Shown: positions 8,357 through 17,939 of the stretch, piece by piece
How the letters are laid out: every line of letters starts with the position of its first letter
Numbering within the stretch: the stretch's first letter is position 1
Source: Marinovum sp034669705
GTDB lineage: Bacteria; Pseudomonadota; Alphaproteobacteria; Rhodobacterales; Rhodobacteraceae
Direction: 5' to 3'
Assembly (NCBI RefSeq): GCF_034669705.1
Contig: NZ_JAXMOR010000017.1
Location: 41,441 to 105,440, forward strand
Length of the DNA: 64,000 nt
Made by a program: the position numbers and the translations under genes
Notes under the pieces: generated by a model
Told to the model about the DNA's origin: nothing
The model's database searches: none
Seen by the model: the letters and a program-made list of their open reading frames with translations, nothing else

Positions 8357-9316
8357 ATGGAATTTTCGTCACGTATCGACCTCGACAGGCGCAGCGGCGG
8401 CCGCTGGGCGGCGCTGAACCCGCTGACCTGGCTCGGCGAGCTGTCCGAGACGCGCTACTGGATGTACCTGTTGCTGCTTCCCAGCGCCGCGATGCTGGTC
8501 GCGGTGGTGCTCTATCCCACGCTCTACGGCTTTGACCTGAGTTTCCGCCAGTACCGGCTGACCCGGCCGGACCTCGGCACCGGCTATGTCGGGTTGATGC
8601 ACTACAAGCGCATCCTGACCGACGCGGTGTTCTGGCTGTCGCTCTACAACACGATGATCTGGGTCACCCTGTCGATCGTGCTGGAATTCCTGCTCGGGCT
8701 GCTGGCGGCGCTGGCGCTGCACCGCAACCTGCCGGGCACCCGCGTCTTTGCGGTGATGATCCTGTTGCCGTTCTTCCTGCCGAATGTGGTGGCCGGGCAC
8801 ATGTGGTCGCTGATGCTGGATTCGCGCATGGGGGTGATCAATGACGTGCTGGTGAACATTGGCCTGCTGGACAGCTACAAGGCCTGGTTCGTCTCGCCGG
8901 TGACGGCCATGGGCACCGCCATCATCGTCGAGGCCTGGCACAGCTTTCCGTTCTTCACGCTGCTGATCCTCGCCGGTCTCAAGGGCATTCCGCAGGACCT
9001 CTACAAGGCGGCGCAGATCGACGGCGCCAGCGGGTTCTCGCAACTGCGCCTGATCACCCTGCCGATGCTCAAGACGGTGATCGCCGCGGCGGTGATCCTG
9101 CGGGTGATCGGACTGGTGAACTCGCCCGACCTCCTGCTGATCCTGACCGGCGGCGGCCCGGGGCGGTCGACCCAGGTGCTCTCGCTCTATGCGTTCCAGA
9201 CGGCCTACCGCGACTTCAACTTCGGCTACGGCGGCGCGCTGGCGGTGGTGATGTTCCTGATCCTGATGATCTTCGCCTGGGCCTACATCCGCATCTCGAA
9301 AGTAAACAGGGACTGA
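8357..9316 (+). CDS. Sugar ABC transporter permease (MalF-like)
   Basis: The 319-residue inner-membrane protein has a short cytoplasmic N-terminus (about 35 residues) and then six predicted membrane segments, beginning YWMYLLLLPSAAMLVAVVLY. The EAA-type coupling loop, KGIPQDLYKAAQIDGASGF, sits in the C-terminal third and should contact the ATPase encoded at 10179. It pairs with the permease at 9318, only one base after its stop, to form the translocation channel. The length and LTGGGPGRSTQVL near the C-terminus are typical of carbohydrate-uptake (CUT1) permeases. Confidence 0.92.
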   Translation: MEFSSRIDLDRRSGGRWAALNPLTWLGELSETRYWMYLLLLPSAAMLVAVVLYPTLYGFDLSFRQYRLTRPDLGTGYVGLMHYKRILTDAVFWLSLYNTMIWVTLSIVLEFLLGLLAALALHRNLPGTRVFAVMILLPFFLPNVVAGHMWSLMLDSRMGVINDVLVNIGLLDSYKAWFVSPVTAMGTAIIVEAWHSFPFFTLLILAGLKGIPQDLYKAAQIDGASGFSQLRLITLPMLKTVIAAAVILRVIGLVNSPDLLLILTGGGPGRSTQVLSLYAFQTAYRDFNFGYGGALAVVMFLILMIFAWAYIRISKVNRD

Positions 9317-9317
9317 C

Positions 9318-10169
9318 ATGGCCAACATTGCCTCGCATGCGCGCTCGAAACGGATCATGGACGGGCTCAGCTATCTTCTGCTGGTGACGCTGTCGTTCAT
9401 CTGCATCTTTCCGATCCTGTGGACCTTCCTGACCTCGCTGAAGCTGGAGGAGGACATCGTCACCTCGACGCTGCAGTACATCCCGCGGCGCATCACCTTC
9501 GACAATTACGTCACGCTCTGGCAGCAGTCGAGCTATCCCAAGCTGGTGCTGAACAGCCTGATCGTGACAACCACCACCATCGGCATCTGCCTGCTGACCG
9601 GCACCATCGCCGCCTATGCCTTTGCCAGGTTCGAGTTTCGCGGCCGCACCCAGCTGATGCTGGCCTATCTGGTGGTGCGGATGTTCCCGGCGGTGATGAT
9701 GATCATCCCGCTGTTCGTGGTGATGCGCAGCATCGGCCTGCTCGACAGCACCATCGGGCTGGCCGTGGCCTATACCAGCTTCCTGCTGCCGCTCTTCGTC
9801 TGGATGCTGAAGGGCTTCTTCGATGCCGCGCCGAAAGAGCTGGAAAGCGCGGCGCGGATCGACGGGGCGACGCGGCTGGTGGCGATGATCCGGATCGTGA
9901 TCCCGATTGCCCGCAACGGCCTGCTGGCAACCTGCGTCTTTGTCGCCATCGCCGCCTGGAACGAGTTCCTGTTCGCGCTGATGCTGACGACCAGCCAGGG
10001 CTCGCGCACCTGGCCGGTGGGGCTGCACCTGATGGTGGGAGAATTCCAGCTTCCCTGGGGAATGCTGGCGGCCGGGGGCATCATCTCGATCCTGCCGGTC
10101 ATCGTATTGTTTGCCCTCGTCCAGAGGGCAATGGTGTCCGGCCTGACCGCCGGCGCAGTGAAAGGCTAG
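9318..10169 (+). CDS. Sugar ABC transporter permease (MalG-like)
   Basis: The 283-residue inner-membrane protein has six predicted helices. The N-terminal LLLVTLSFICIFPILWTFLT and the EAA loop FFDAAPKELESAARIDGATR are characteristic of MalG-type CUT1 permeases, as is the segment AAWNEFLFALMLT. It is the second half of the transmembrane channel with the product of 8357. It is followed after nine bases by the ATPase gene, whose start is preceded by AGGAG, so the operon is tightly coupled. Confidence 0.92.
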   Translation: MANIASHARSKRIMDGLSYLLLVTLSFICIFPILWTFLTSLKLEEDIVTSTLQYIPRRITFDNYVTLWQQSSYPKLVLNSLIVTTTTIGICLLTGTIAAYAFARFEFRGRTQLMLAYLVVRMFPAVMMIIPLFVVMRSIGLLDSTIGLAVAYTSFLLPLFVWMLKGFFDAAPKELESAARIDGATRLVAMIRIVIPIARNGLLATCVFVAIAAWNEFLFALMLTTSQGSRTWPVGLHLMVGEFQLPWGMLAAGGIISILPVIVLFALVQRAMVSGLTAGAVKG

Positions 10170-10178
10170 GAGCACCAC

Positions 10179-11270
<1,092 letters not shown>

Positions 11271-11297
11271 CCCGGCGGGCGGGATCGCAAGCCTGCT

Positions 11298-12092
11298 TCA
11301 CGCCCGGGCGTCGTCTCCTGCGAGTTGCCGGATCGCCTGCATCACCCGGGCGGTCTGCGAGGTGTCGAGGGCGGCGTGATGCGGCTTGGCGAAACCGCCG
11401 CTGTCATTGTCGAAATAGCGCCCGGTGGCGTCCGCAAAGTCCTCTGACAGCGCGACGCGGCGCAGGATATCGGCGCCGATCCGCAGGTCGTTGCCAGCGA
11501 CGCCAAACCCTTTCTGGACCATCTTCGAGGCCAGCAGCGAGCCGGGGTTCACCGCGACAAATACCGGCCCCTCGGGATGCTCTGCCGCCAGCGCCTGGGT
11601 CCAGATCGTGAGTGCCAGCTTGCTCTGGGCATAGGCCGCCATGTGATCGAGGCGGCGGCTGCCCATCAACGCGTCGATCTCGACCGGCGCCTGTGCCGCT
11701 GACGACAGGTTCACTACACGGCCGTCTTTCGGCATGATCCGCAGCAGATGCCGCGTCAACAGGTAGGGTGCAAGGGTGTTGACCACGAAGCGGGTGTCGA
11801 GCCCCTCAGCGGTCACGGTCCGGTCGGTCTTGAAGACACCGGCGTTGTTGATCAGCACGTCGAGCCGGTCGTGGCGCGCCAGCACAGCGCGGGCCAGCGC
11901 CGCGACCTCTTCGAGGCGGGACAGATCAGCGCAGAAGGTCTCTGTCGCGCCGCCGATCTCCTGCGCGGCCGCGTCGAGCTTTTCGGCGCTGCGGCCGTGC
12001 AACAACACCCTGTGGCCTTCCGCTGCCAGCGTCTTTGCGGTCAGGCGGCCGATGCCGTCGGTCGCGCCGGTAATGAGGATGGTCTTGGTCAT
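11298..12092 (-). CDS. Short-chain dehydrogenase/reductase
   Basis: The 264-residue Rossmann-fold protein shows the cofactor motif ITGATDGIGRL near the N-terminus, the NNAG structural motif (LINNAGVF) and the catalytic Tyr-x3-Lys in MAAYAQSKLALTIW. An Arg in HGRSAEKL at the end of the second strand suggests NADP(H). The family oxidises or reduces hydroxyl or keto groups. It is encoded on the minus strand downstream of a LacI gene, between two sugar ABC operons. AAGGAG precedes the ATG. It resembles the retinol-dehydrogenase-like SDRs in general layout, but the substrate is not identifiable. Confidence 0.9.
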   Translation of the reverse strand: MTKTILITGATDGIGRLTAKTLAAEGHRVLLHGRSAEKLDAAAQEIGGATETFCADLSRLEEVAALARAVLARHDRLDVLINNAGVFKTDRTVTAEGLDTRFVVNTLAPYLLTRHLLRIMPKDGRVVNLSSAAQAPVEIDALMGSRRLDHMAAYAQSKLALTIWTQALAAEHPEGPVFVAVNPGSLLASKMVQKGFGVAGNDLRIGADILRRVALSEDFADATGRYFDNDSGGFAKPHHAALDTSQTARVMQAIRQLAGDDARA

Positions 12093-12098
12093 GGTGAT

Positions 12099-12357
12099 CT
12101 CCTTGGGGCGCGACGTCCAGCCAATTCCCGTCGGCCAGCCGGGGCAGGGTGTCCTCGATCCTGAGGCCGTCGGTCCGCAGGTTCAGCGCGACCCGGGGGA
12201 GGCCGCTGGCGTGGATGCCGGACAGGTAGCGCGTGCGGCGGCCGGGGCCAGACCGGAAGCCACGGTGGAGCGGGCGCGGCGGCACATAGGTGGAGACCAC
12301 CGGCGGCGCGTCAGGCCAACGCCCATGCCACGCCTTTTCGGATTTCGCACCCCACCG
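12099..12357 (-). pseudogene. Unrecognised coding-like stretch, possible gene remnant
   Basis: Immediately downstream of the LacI stop, the minus strand stays open for about 86 codons in the LacI frame. It reads VVSTYVPPRPLHRGFRSGPG and then VALNLRTDGLRIEDTLPRLA. The composition looks protein-like rather than a shadow of another gene. It has no good start and runs without its own stop into the SDR start region, whose ribosome site it contains. It may be the end of a lost gene. I do not recognise the family. Confidence 0.2.
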
Positions 12358-13368
12358 CTAACCCAGCCTGGCGCAGGACTGACCGATCACCAGCTGCGGA
12401 ACAAAAAGATGCTCTCTTGGCTGGATCGGCAATTCGTTCCGGCGCTTGATCCGCTCCAGCAGAAACTCCATCGAGACCCTGGCGATATCGGCGATCGGCT
12501 GGACTGCCATTGTCATGCGGGGCCGTATGACATCGCCCCACGGCACATCGTCGATGGTGGCGAGCGAGACCTCGTCAGGGCAGGCGACCCCCAGATCCAT
12601 GGTGGCCTTCAAGGCCCCCAGACCCATCATGTTGTTGGCGGTGATGATCGCGGTCGGGCGGTCGGGGCGGGTCAGCAGGCGCATGGTACACTCGTAGGCC
12701 CTGTCGCCGTCGTATTCGCCGTACAGAATCAGGTCTTCATCGACCTGCAGCCCTGCCTTGGCGATGGTCTTGCGGAAGCCGGCCAGCCGCTGCTCGGCCG
12801 AATAGAGACCCCGGTTGCCGGCGATATGCGCGATCCGGCGATGCCCGAGGCGAATCACGTGCTCGGTCAGCATGGCGCTGGCCAGCTCGTGGTCGGTTGC
12901 GACGAAGTCCGCATCGATCGGGCCGATCTTGTGGTCGAGGACGACCATCGGCAGCTTGAATTCCTGCACCGCCTCCACGTATTCCGGGCTGTTGCCATAG
13001 GGCGTGAACAGGACACCCGCCACGTGCTGGGCCTTGAGGTGCCTCAGGATGCCCAGCTCGCGCGCCGGATCGGTATCGGTGTCAGAGACGATGACCATAT
13101 GGCCCCTTTTCAAGGAGATACGTTCGACCTCCTTGAAGAACCGGGCGATGAAGGGGTTGCTGACGTCCCCGATCACCATGCCGATCATGTCGGAATGGCC
13201 GCGCGCGAGGCTCTGTGCCACGGGGTTGGGCACGTATCCGACGGTCTTGGCGGCATCCCAGATCCTTTGCCGGGTCTTGGCGCTGACCTTGTCGCTTCCG
13301 CTGAGGGCGAGCGACACGGTGGACGTCGAAACGCTTGCGATTTTTGCGACGTCACGTACCGTTGCCAT
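12358..13368 (-). CDS. LacI-family transcriptional regulator
   Basis: The 336-residue product starts MATVRDVAKIASVSTSTVSL, a standard LacI helix-turn-helix, followed by the hinge and a sugar-binding-protein-like effector domain (MIGMVIGDVSNPFIARFFKE). It is divergent from sugar ABC operon 2 (13597-19943). A perfect 16-bp palindrome in the shared upstream region is its most likely operator. By family precedent it represses the operon until a sugar-like ligand binds. It is separate in sequence from the LacI protein at 2324 and the two candidate operators differ, so cross-talk is unlikely. Confidence 0.92.
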   Translation of the reverse strand: MATVRDVAKIASVSTSTVSLALSGSDKVSAKTRQRIWDAAKTVGYVPNPVAQSLARGHSDMIGMVIGDVSNPFIARFFKEVERISLKRGHMVIVSDTDTDPARELGILRHLKAQHVAGVLFTPYGNSPEYVEAVQEFKLPMVVLDHKIGPIDADFVATDHELASAMLTEHVIRLGHRRIAHIAGNRGLYSAEQRLAGFRKTIAKAGLQVDEDLILYGEYDGDRAYECTMRLLTRPDRPTAIITANNMMGLGALKATMDLGVACPDEVSLATIDDVPWGDVIRPRMTMAVQPIADIARVSMEFLLERIKRRNELPIQPREHLFVPQLVIGQSCARLG

Positions 13369-13525
13369 TTCGCAATTCCTTCTTTTAGGCCGACCCGGAG
13401 TTTCACCCAGTGGCTCATTCAGCAGGATTTCGCGTCACTTTTCCAGCCTTTTTTCGCGGATCAGCCGGAAAACTGGGCGCAAGACCGCTTGACAGAATGT
13501 CATCCGATTTGGCAGGGTCGGGTTT

Positions 13526-13541
13526 ATCGAACCGGTTCGAT
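13526..13541. promoter_or_regulatory. Perfect 16-bp palindrome, candidate LacI operator
   Basis: ATCGAACCGGTTCGAT reads the same on both strands. It has the central CG symmetry usual for LacI-family operators and lies between the divergent LacI gene and the ABC operon 2 binding-protein gene. A TTGACA hexamer lies upstream at 13489-13494, but I could not place a convincing -10. Confidence 0.65.
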
Positions 13542-13596
13542 TTTGGCCTGTGGAGGGGTTTGCCGGGTGTCGACACAATTCATGGGAGGGAAACAG

Positions 13597-14892
13597 ATGG
13601 CACTGAGAACTGCGATTTCACGGATCGCGCGGGTTGGCGCATTGAGCCTGGGCGCGGCGGCACTCGCCGGCAGCGCGGGGGCGGTCGACCTGACGATGTG
13701 GACGTTGGTCGAAAACGACAATCCGGAATTCATCGCCGAGGCGGCCGAGGCCTTCAAGCAGACGCACCCGGACGTCAACATCATCCACGAGACCTTTCCC
13801 AACGAAGCCTACAAGACCCAGATCCAGGTGGCTTTGACCGGGTCGGACGCGCCGGATGTGTTCTTCAACTGGGCCGGCGAGGATGCCGCGCGGCTGGTGC
13901 GCGACGATCTGGTTCTCGACATCACCGAATACAAGGACGTGGACGGCGGCTTTGGCGAATACCTCGGCGAAGGCTGGCTTTCGTCCTTTGAATACGACGG
14001 CCGCAACTACGGTGTCCCGGCGCAGGCGGTGTCGAAGTATTTCTATTACAACGTGCCCTTCTTCGAGGAACACGGCCTGACCCCGCCCGACACTTTTGAC
14101 GGGTTGCTGACCCTGTGCCAGGACATTCGGGCGGTCGATCCCGACATCGTGCCGTGGGCGCTGGGCAATTCCGAACGCTGGAAGCTCAACCACGTGATCA
14201 CCATGCTCAACGCGCGTGTGCTGGGAACGGAGGCGACGGCGGAAGACTACGCGCTCACCGCGTCGGACGAAGAGCTCTTTGCCGATCCCGGCTATGTCGA
14301 GGCCTGGCAGAAGGTCGTCGACCTGCAGGATGCGGGCTGTTTCCAGGACGCGCCCAATGCCACCTCGCCCGAGGCGTCGCGCTCGATGTTCGCGGCCGAG
14401 ATCTCGCCGCTGATCTACTGCGGATCGTGGTGCGCCAACATCTTCAATGATGAGGGTTTCGAGGATTTCGCCATGTTCCGGATGCCGGGTATCGAAGGCG
14501 GCGCGGGTGATCCCGGTGCGGGCTTCATGGTGCCCTCGGGCTACCAGATCTCGGCCTCGACCGAACACCCGGAGATGGCCGCGGCCTGGGTGAGTTTCCT
14601 GGTCTCGGACGAGATGTCGCTGCGCTTCGCCGAGGTCGTCGGCGGCATCCCGTCGAACCCGGCATTGATCGACCAGTTCAAAGGCTCAGAGAACTTCAAG
14701 TGGATCTCGGAAGACATGGCCACGGCCACCGGCTCGGTCAACGTGCTCGACGTGCTGCTCGAGGCGAGCGTCGCCAATGCCTACCTTGACGCGGGTGTCG
14801 AGGTTCTGAACCGCACCAAGACGCCGGAAGAGGCGATGGCCGACATCCGCGCCGTCGCGCTGGACGCCAAGGCGGCGCTCAACGCCAACTGA
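13597..14892 (+). CDS. Sugar ABC transporter substrate-binding protein
   Basis: I chose ATG at 13597 because GGGAGGG lies 6-12 bases upstream and the translation opens with a Sec signal peptide (MALRTAISRIARVGALSLGA, cleaved near SAGA). The open frame itself extends much further upstream but only as antisense of the LacI gene. The 431-residue family 1 binding protein has mature-region motifs VDLTMWTLVENDNPEFIAEA and APDVFFNWAGEDAARL. It is the first gene of the operon with two permeases, an ATPase and a glycoside-hydrolase-like enzyme, so the ligand is probably a glycoside or oligosaccharide. Confidence 0.92.
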   Translation: MALRTAISRIARVGALSLGAAALAGSAGAVDLTMWTLVENDNPEFIAEAAEAFKQTHPDVNIIHETFPNEAYKTQIQVALTGSDAPDVFFNWAGEDAARLVRDDLVLDITEYKDVDGGFGEYLGEGWLSSFEYDGRNYGVPAQAVSKYFYYNVPFFEEHGLTPPDTFDGLLTLCQDIRAVDPDIVPWALGNSERWKLNHVITMLNARVLGTEATAEDYALTASDEELFADPGYVEAWQKVVDLQDAGCFQDAPNATSPEASRSMFAAEISPLIYCGSWCANIFNDEGFEDFAMFRMPGIEGGAGDPGAGFMVPSGYQISASTEHPEMAAAWVSFLVSDEMSLRFAEVVGGIPSNPALIDQFKGSENFKWISEDMATATGSVNVLDVLLEASVANAYLDAGVEVLNRTKTPEEAMADIRAVALDAKAALNAN

Positions 14893-14900
14893 TCGCGCAT

Positions 14901-14925
14901 CGGGCGGCCCTGCCGGGGCCGTCCG
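14901..14925 (+). terminator. Intercistronic GC hairpin after binding-protein gene
   Basis: CGGGCGGCCC (14901-14910) and GGGCCGTCCG (14916-14925) form a 10-bp stem with one G-U pair and a five-base loop, nine bases past the stop codon. No T-run follows. Confidence 0.5.
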
Positions 14926-15000
14926 CCACCCAGCCACCACGCTTTCACGCATACCGATACACGCCGCGGGTCCTGCCTGCGGCAAGTCAAGGAACACGTC

Positions 15001-15909
15001 ATGTCAACGCCGGGGACGACCGCACAAGCGGAACGGGGACTGGTTCTATCGTCCGCCTTCAGCTCTGCCATCCTGCTGGCGCCAGCCCTGATCATCTGCA
15101 CGGTGCTGATCTTCGTGCCCGCCCTCATGGCGGTGGTCGGATCGTTCAACGCCTTCAGCCTGACCTCGACGGATTGGGATTTTGTCGGCCTCGCCAATTA
15201 TGCCCGCGCCTGGAACGATCCGGTCTTCTGGGTCGCACTCAAAAACAACCTCATCATCGTCTTCGGCTCGGTTACTCTTCAGGTCGGCATCGGCTGCATC
15301 CTCGCCGCGCTTCTCGACCGGGGCATCCCCAAGGGGCAGACCTTCTTCCGCACCCTGATCTTCATGCCGATGGTGGTGTCGTCGGTGGCGGTGGCGCTGA
15401 TCTGGCTGATCATCTTCGACCCCAACGTCGGCATCCTGAACGAACTGGTCAAGGCCATCGGCCTGACGCCGCCGCAACTGGGCTGGCTGGGCGACCCGGA
15501 CCTGTCGATCTGGATGGTCCTGATCGTGGCCGCCTGGCAGTACACCGGCTTCATGATGGTGCTGATCCTCGCCGGGCTGCAGGGCATCCCGAAAGAGCTC
15601 TATGAGGCAGCGGCGCTGGATGGCGCGCGGGGGATCAAGGCGTTCTGGCACATCACCCTGCCGGCCATCCGCAACGTCCTGATCGTCGCGGTGCTGATCA
15701 CCACCATCGGCGGCTTCAAGCTGTTCGATTTCATCTACGTGCTGACCCAGGGTGGGCCGGCCAATTCGACCCAGGTGCTGGGCACCTACATCTTCCTGCA
15801 GGGCTTTTCGCTGACCAACATGGGCTATGCCAATGCCATCGCGGTGGTGCTGCTGGTGATCGCCGTCATCCTTGGCTGGATCCAACTCAAAGTGAGCAGA
15901 AGCGCATGA
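15001..15909 (+). CDS. Sugar ABC transporter permease (MalF-like)
   Basis: The 302-residue inner-membrane protein has six predicted helices, starting SSAFSSAILLAPALIICTVL. The EAA loop reads GIPKELYEAAALDGARGIKA and the C-terminal part includes LTQGGPANSTQVLGTYIFLQ, typical of CUT1 MalF-type subunits. It is preceded by CAAGGAACACGTC. Its stop overlaps the next permease start by four bases, which implies translational coupling. Together they form the channel for ABC importer 2. Confidence 0.92.
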   Translation: MSTPGTTAQAERGLVLSSAFSSAILLAPALIICTVLIFVPALMAVVGSFNAFSLTSTDWDFVGLANYARAWNDPVFWVALKNNLIIVFGSVTLQVGIGCILAALLDRGIPKGQTFFRTLIFMPMVVSSVAVALIWLIIFDPNVGILNELVKAIGLTPPQLGWLGDPDLSIWMVLIVAAWQYTGFMMVLILAGLQGIPKELYEAAALDGARGIKAFWHITLPAIRNVLIVAVLITTIGGFKLFDFIYVLTQGGPANSTQVLGTYIFLQGFSLTNMGYANAIAVVLLVIAVILGWIQLKVSRSA

Positions 15910-16724
15910 CCCGGTTTCGACTTGCCCGCCTCTTCGCCTATGGCATGGTCACGGCCTGGACGCTCTTCGTGGTCCTGCCGCTGCTCTGGATGGTCATGGC
16001 CGCCTTCAAGACCCGGCGCGAGATCTTCACCGATCCGCTGGGCCTGCCGTCTGGGTTCAGCGGCGAGAGCTTCGAACGCGTCTGGGGCGTGGGCCTGGGT
16101 TTCTTCATGCTCAACTCGGCCATCGTCACCTTCCTTGCGGTCGGGGTCATCGTGCTGGTCTCGGGGATGGCCGCCTACGTGCTGGCCCGGACCAACACCT
16201 TCGCGCTCAGGATGGTCTATCTTGCCATCGTCGCGGGGTTCGCGGTGCCGATCACGGCGGTCCTGCTGCCGCTCTACCAGATGGTGTCCTCGGCCGGGCT
16301 GCTCAACAGCTACTTCGGCATCGTGCTGGTCTATGCCGCCTATGGCATCCCCTTCACCACCATCCTCTTCTACGCCTTCTTCCTCGATTTTCCGCGCGAG
16401 TTGGAAGAGGCGGCGCGGCTCGACGGCTGCAGCCGGGTGCAGATCTTCTTTCGCGTCATCGTGCCCCTGTCGGGCCCGGCGGTGGCCAGTGCGGCGATCT
16501 TCCAGGCGGTCTTTGTCTGGAACGAGTTCCTGCTGGCGCTGGTGATGCTGACCAAGCCGGCGATGAAGACCCTGCCGGTGGGCATCCTGCAACTGCGCGG
16601 AGAGTTCTCGTCGGACTGGCCGGCGATCATGGCCGGGCTGGCACTCGCCACCGTGCCGATCCTCGCGCTCTTCATCGCCCTTCAGAAATACTTCGTCCGG
16701 TCGCTCGCGGGCCTCGGCAAATAG
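15906..16724 (+). CDS. Sugar ABC transporter permease (MalG-like)
   Basis: The 272-residue protein starts in an ATGA overlap with the preceding permease. It has six predicted helices, the EAA loop FFLDFPRELEEAARLDGCSR and the MalG-type segment VFVWNEFLLALVML. It is the second channel subunit of importer 2 and is followed after ten bases by the ATPase start. Nothing unusual was seen. Confidence 0.92.
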   Translation: MTRFRLARLFAYGMVTAWTLFVVLPLLWMVMAAFKTRREIFTDPLGLPSGFSGESFERVWGVGLGFFMLNSAIVTFLAVGVIVLVSGMAAYVLARTNTFALRMVYLAIVAGFAVPITAVLLPLYQMVSSAGLLNSYFGIVLVYAAYGIPFTTILFYAFFLDFPRELEEAARLDGCSRVQIFFRVIVPLSGPAVASAAIFQAVFVWNEFLLALVMLTKPAMKTLPVGILQLRGEFSSDWPAIMAGLALATVPILALFIALQKYFVRSLAGLGK

Positions 16725-16734
16725 GACATTGACC

Positions 16735-17889
<1,155 letters not shown>

Positions 17890-17939
17890 CGCCGTACCGC
17901 GCCCCTCATTTCAAACATGCTCACCCAAGGAGACGCCTG

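Noticed and set aside
11776..13596. N-terminal extension of about 600 residues on the binding protein of sugar ABC operon 2
   Set aside because: The frame is open upstream only because it runs antisense to the SDR/LacI genes. The signal peptide and GGGAGGG ribosome site place the start at 13597.
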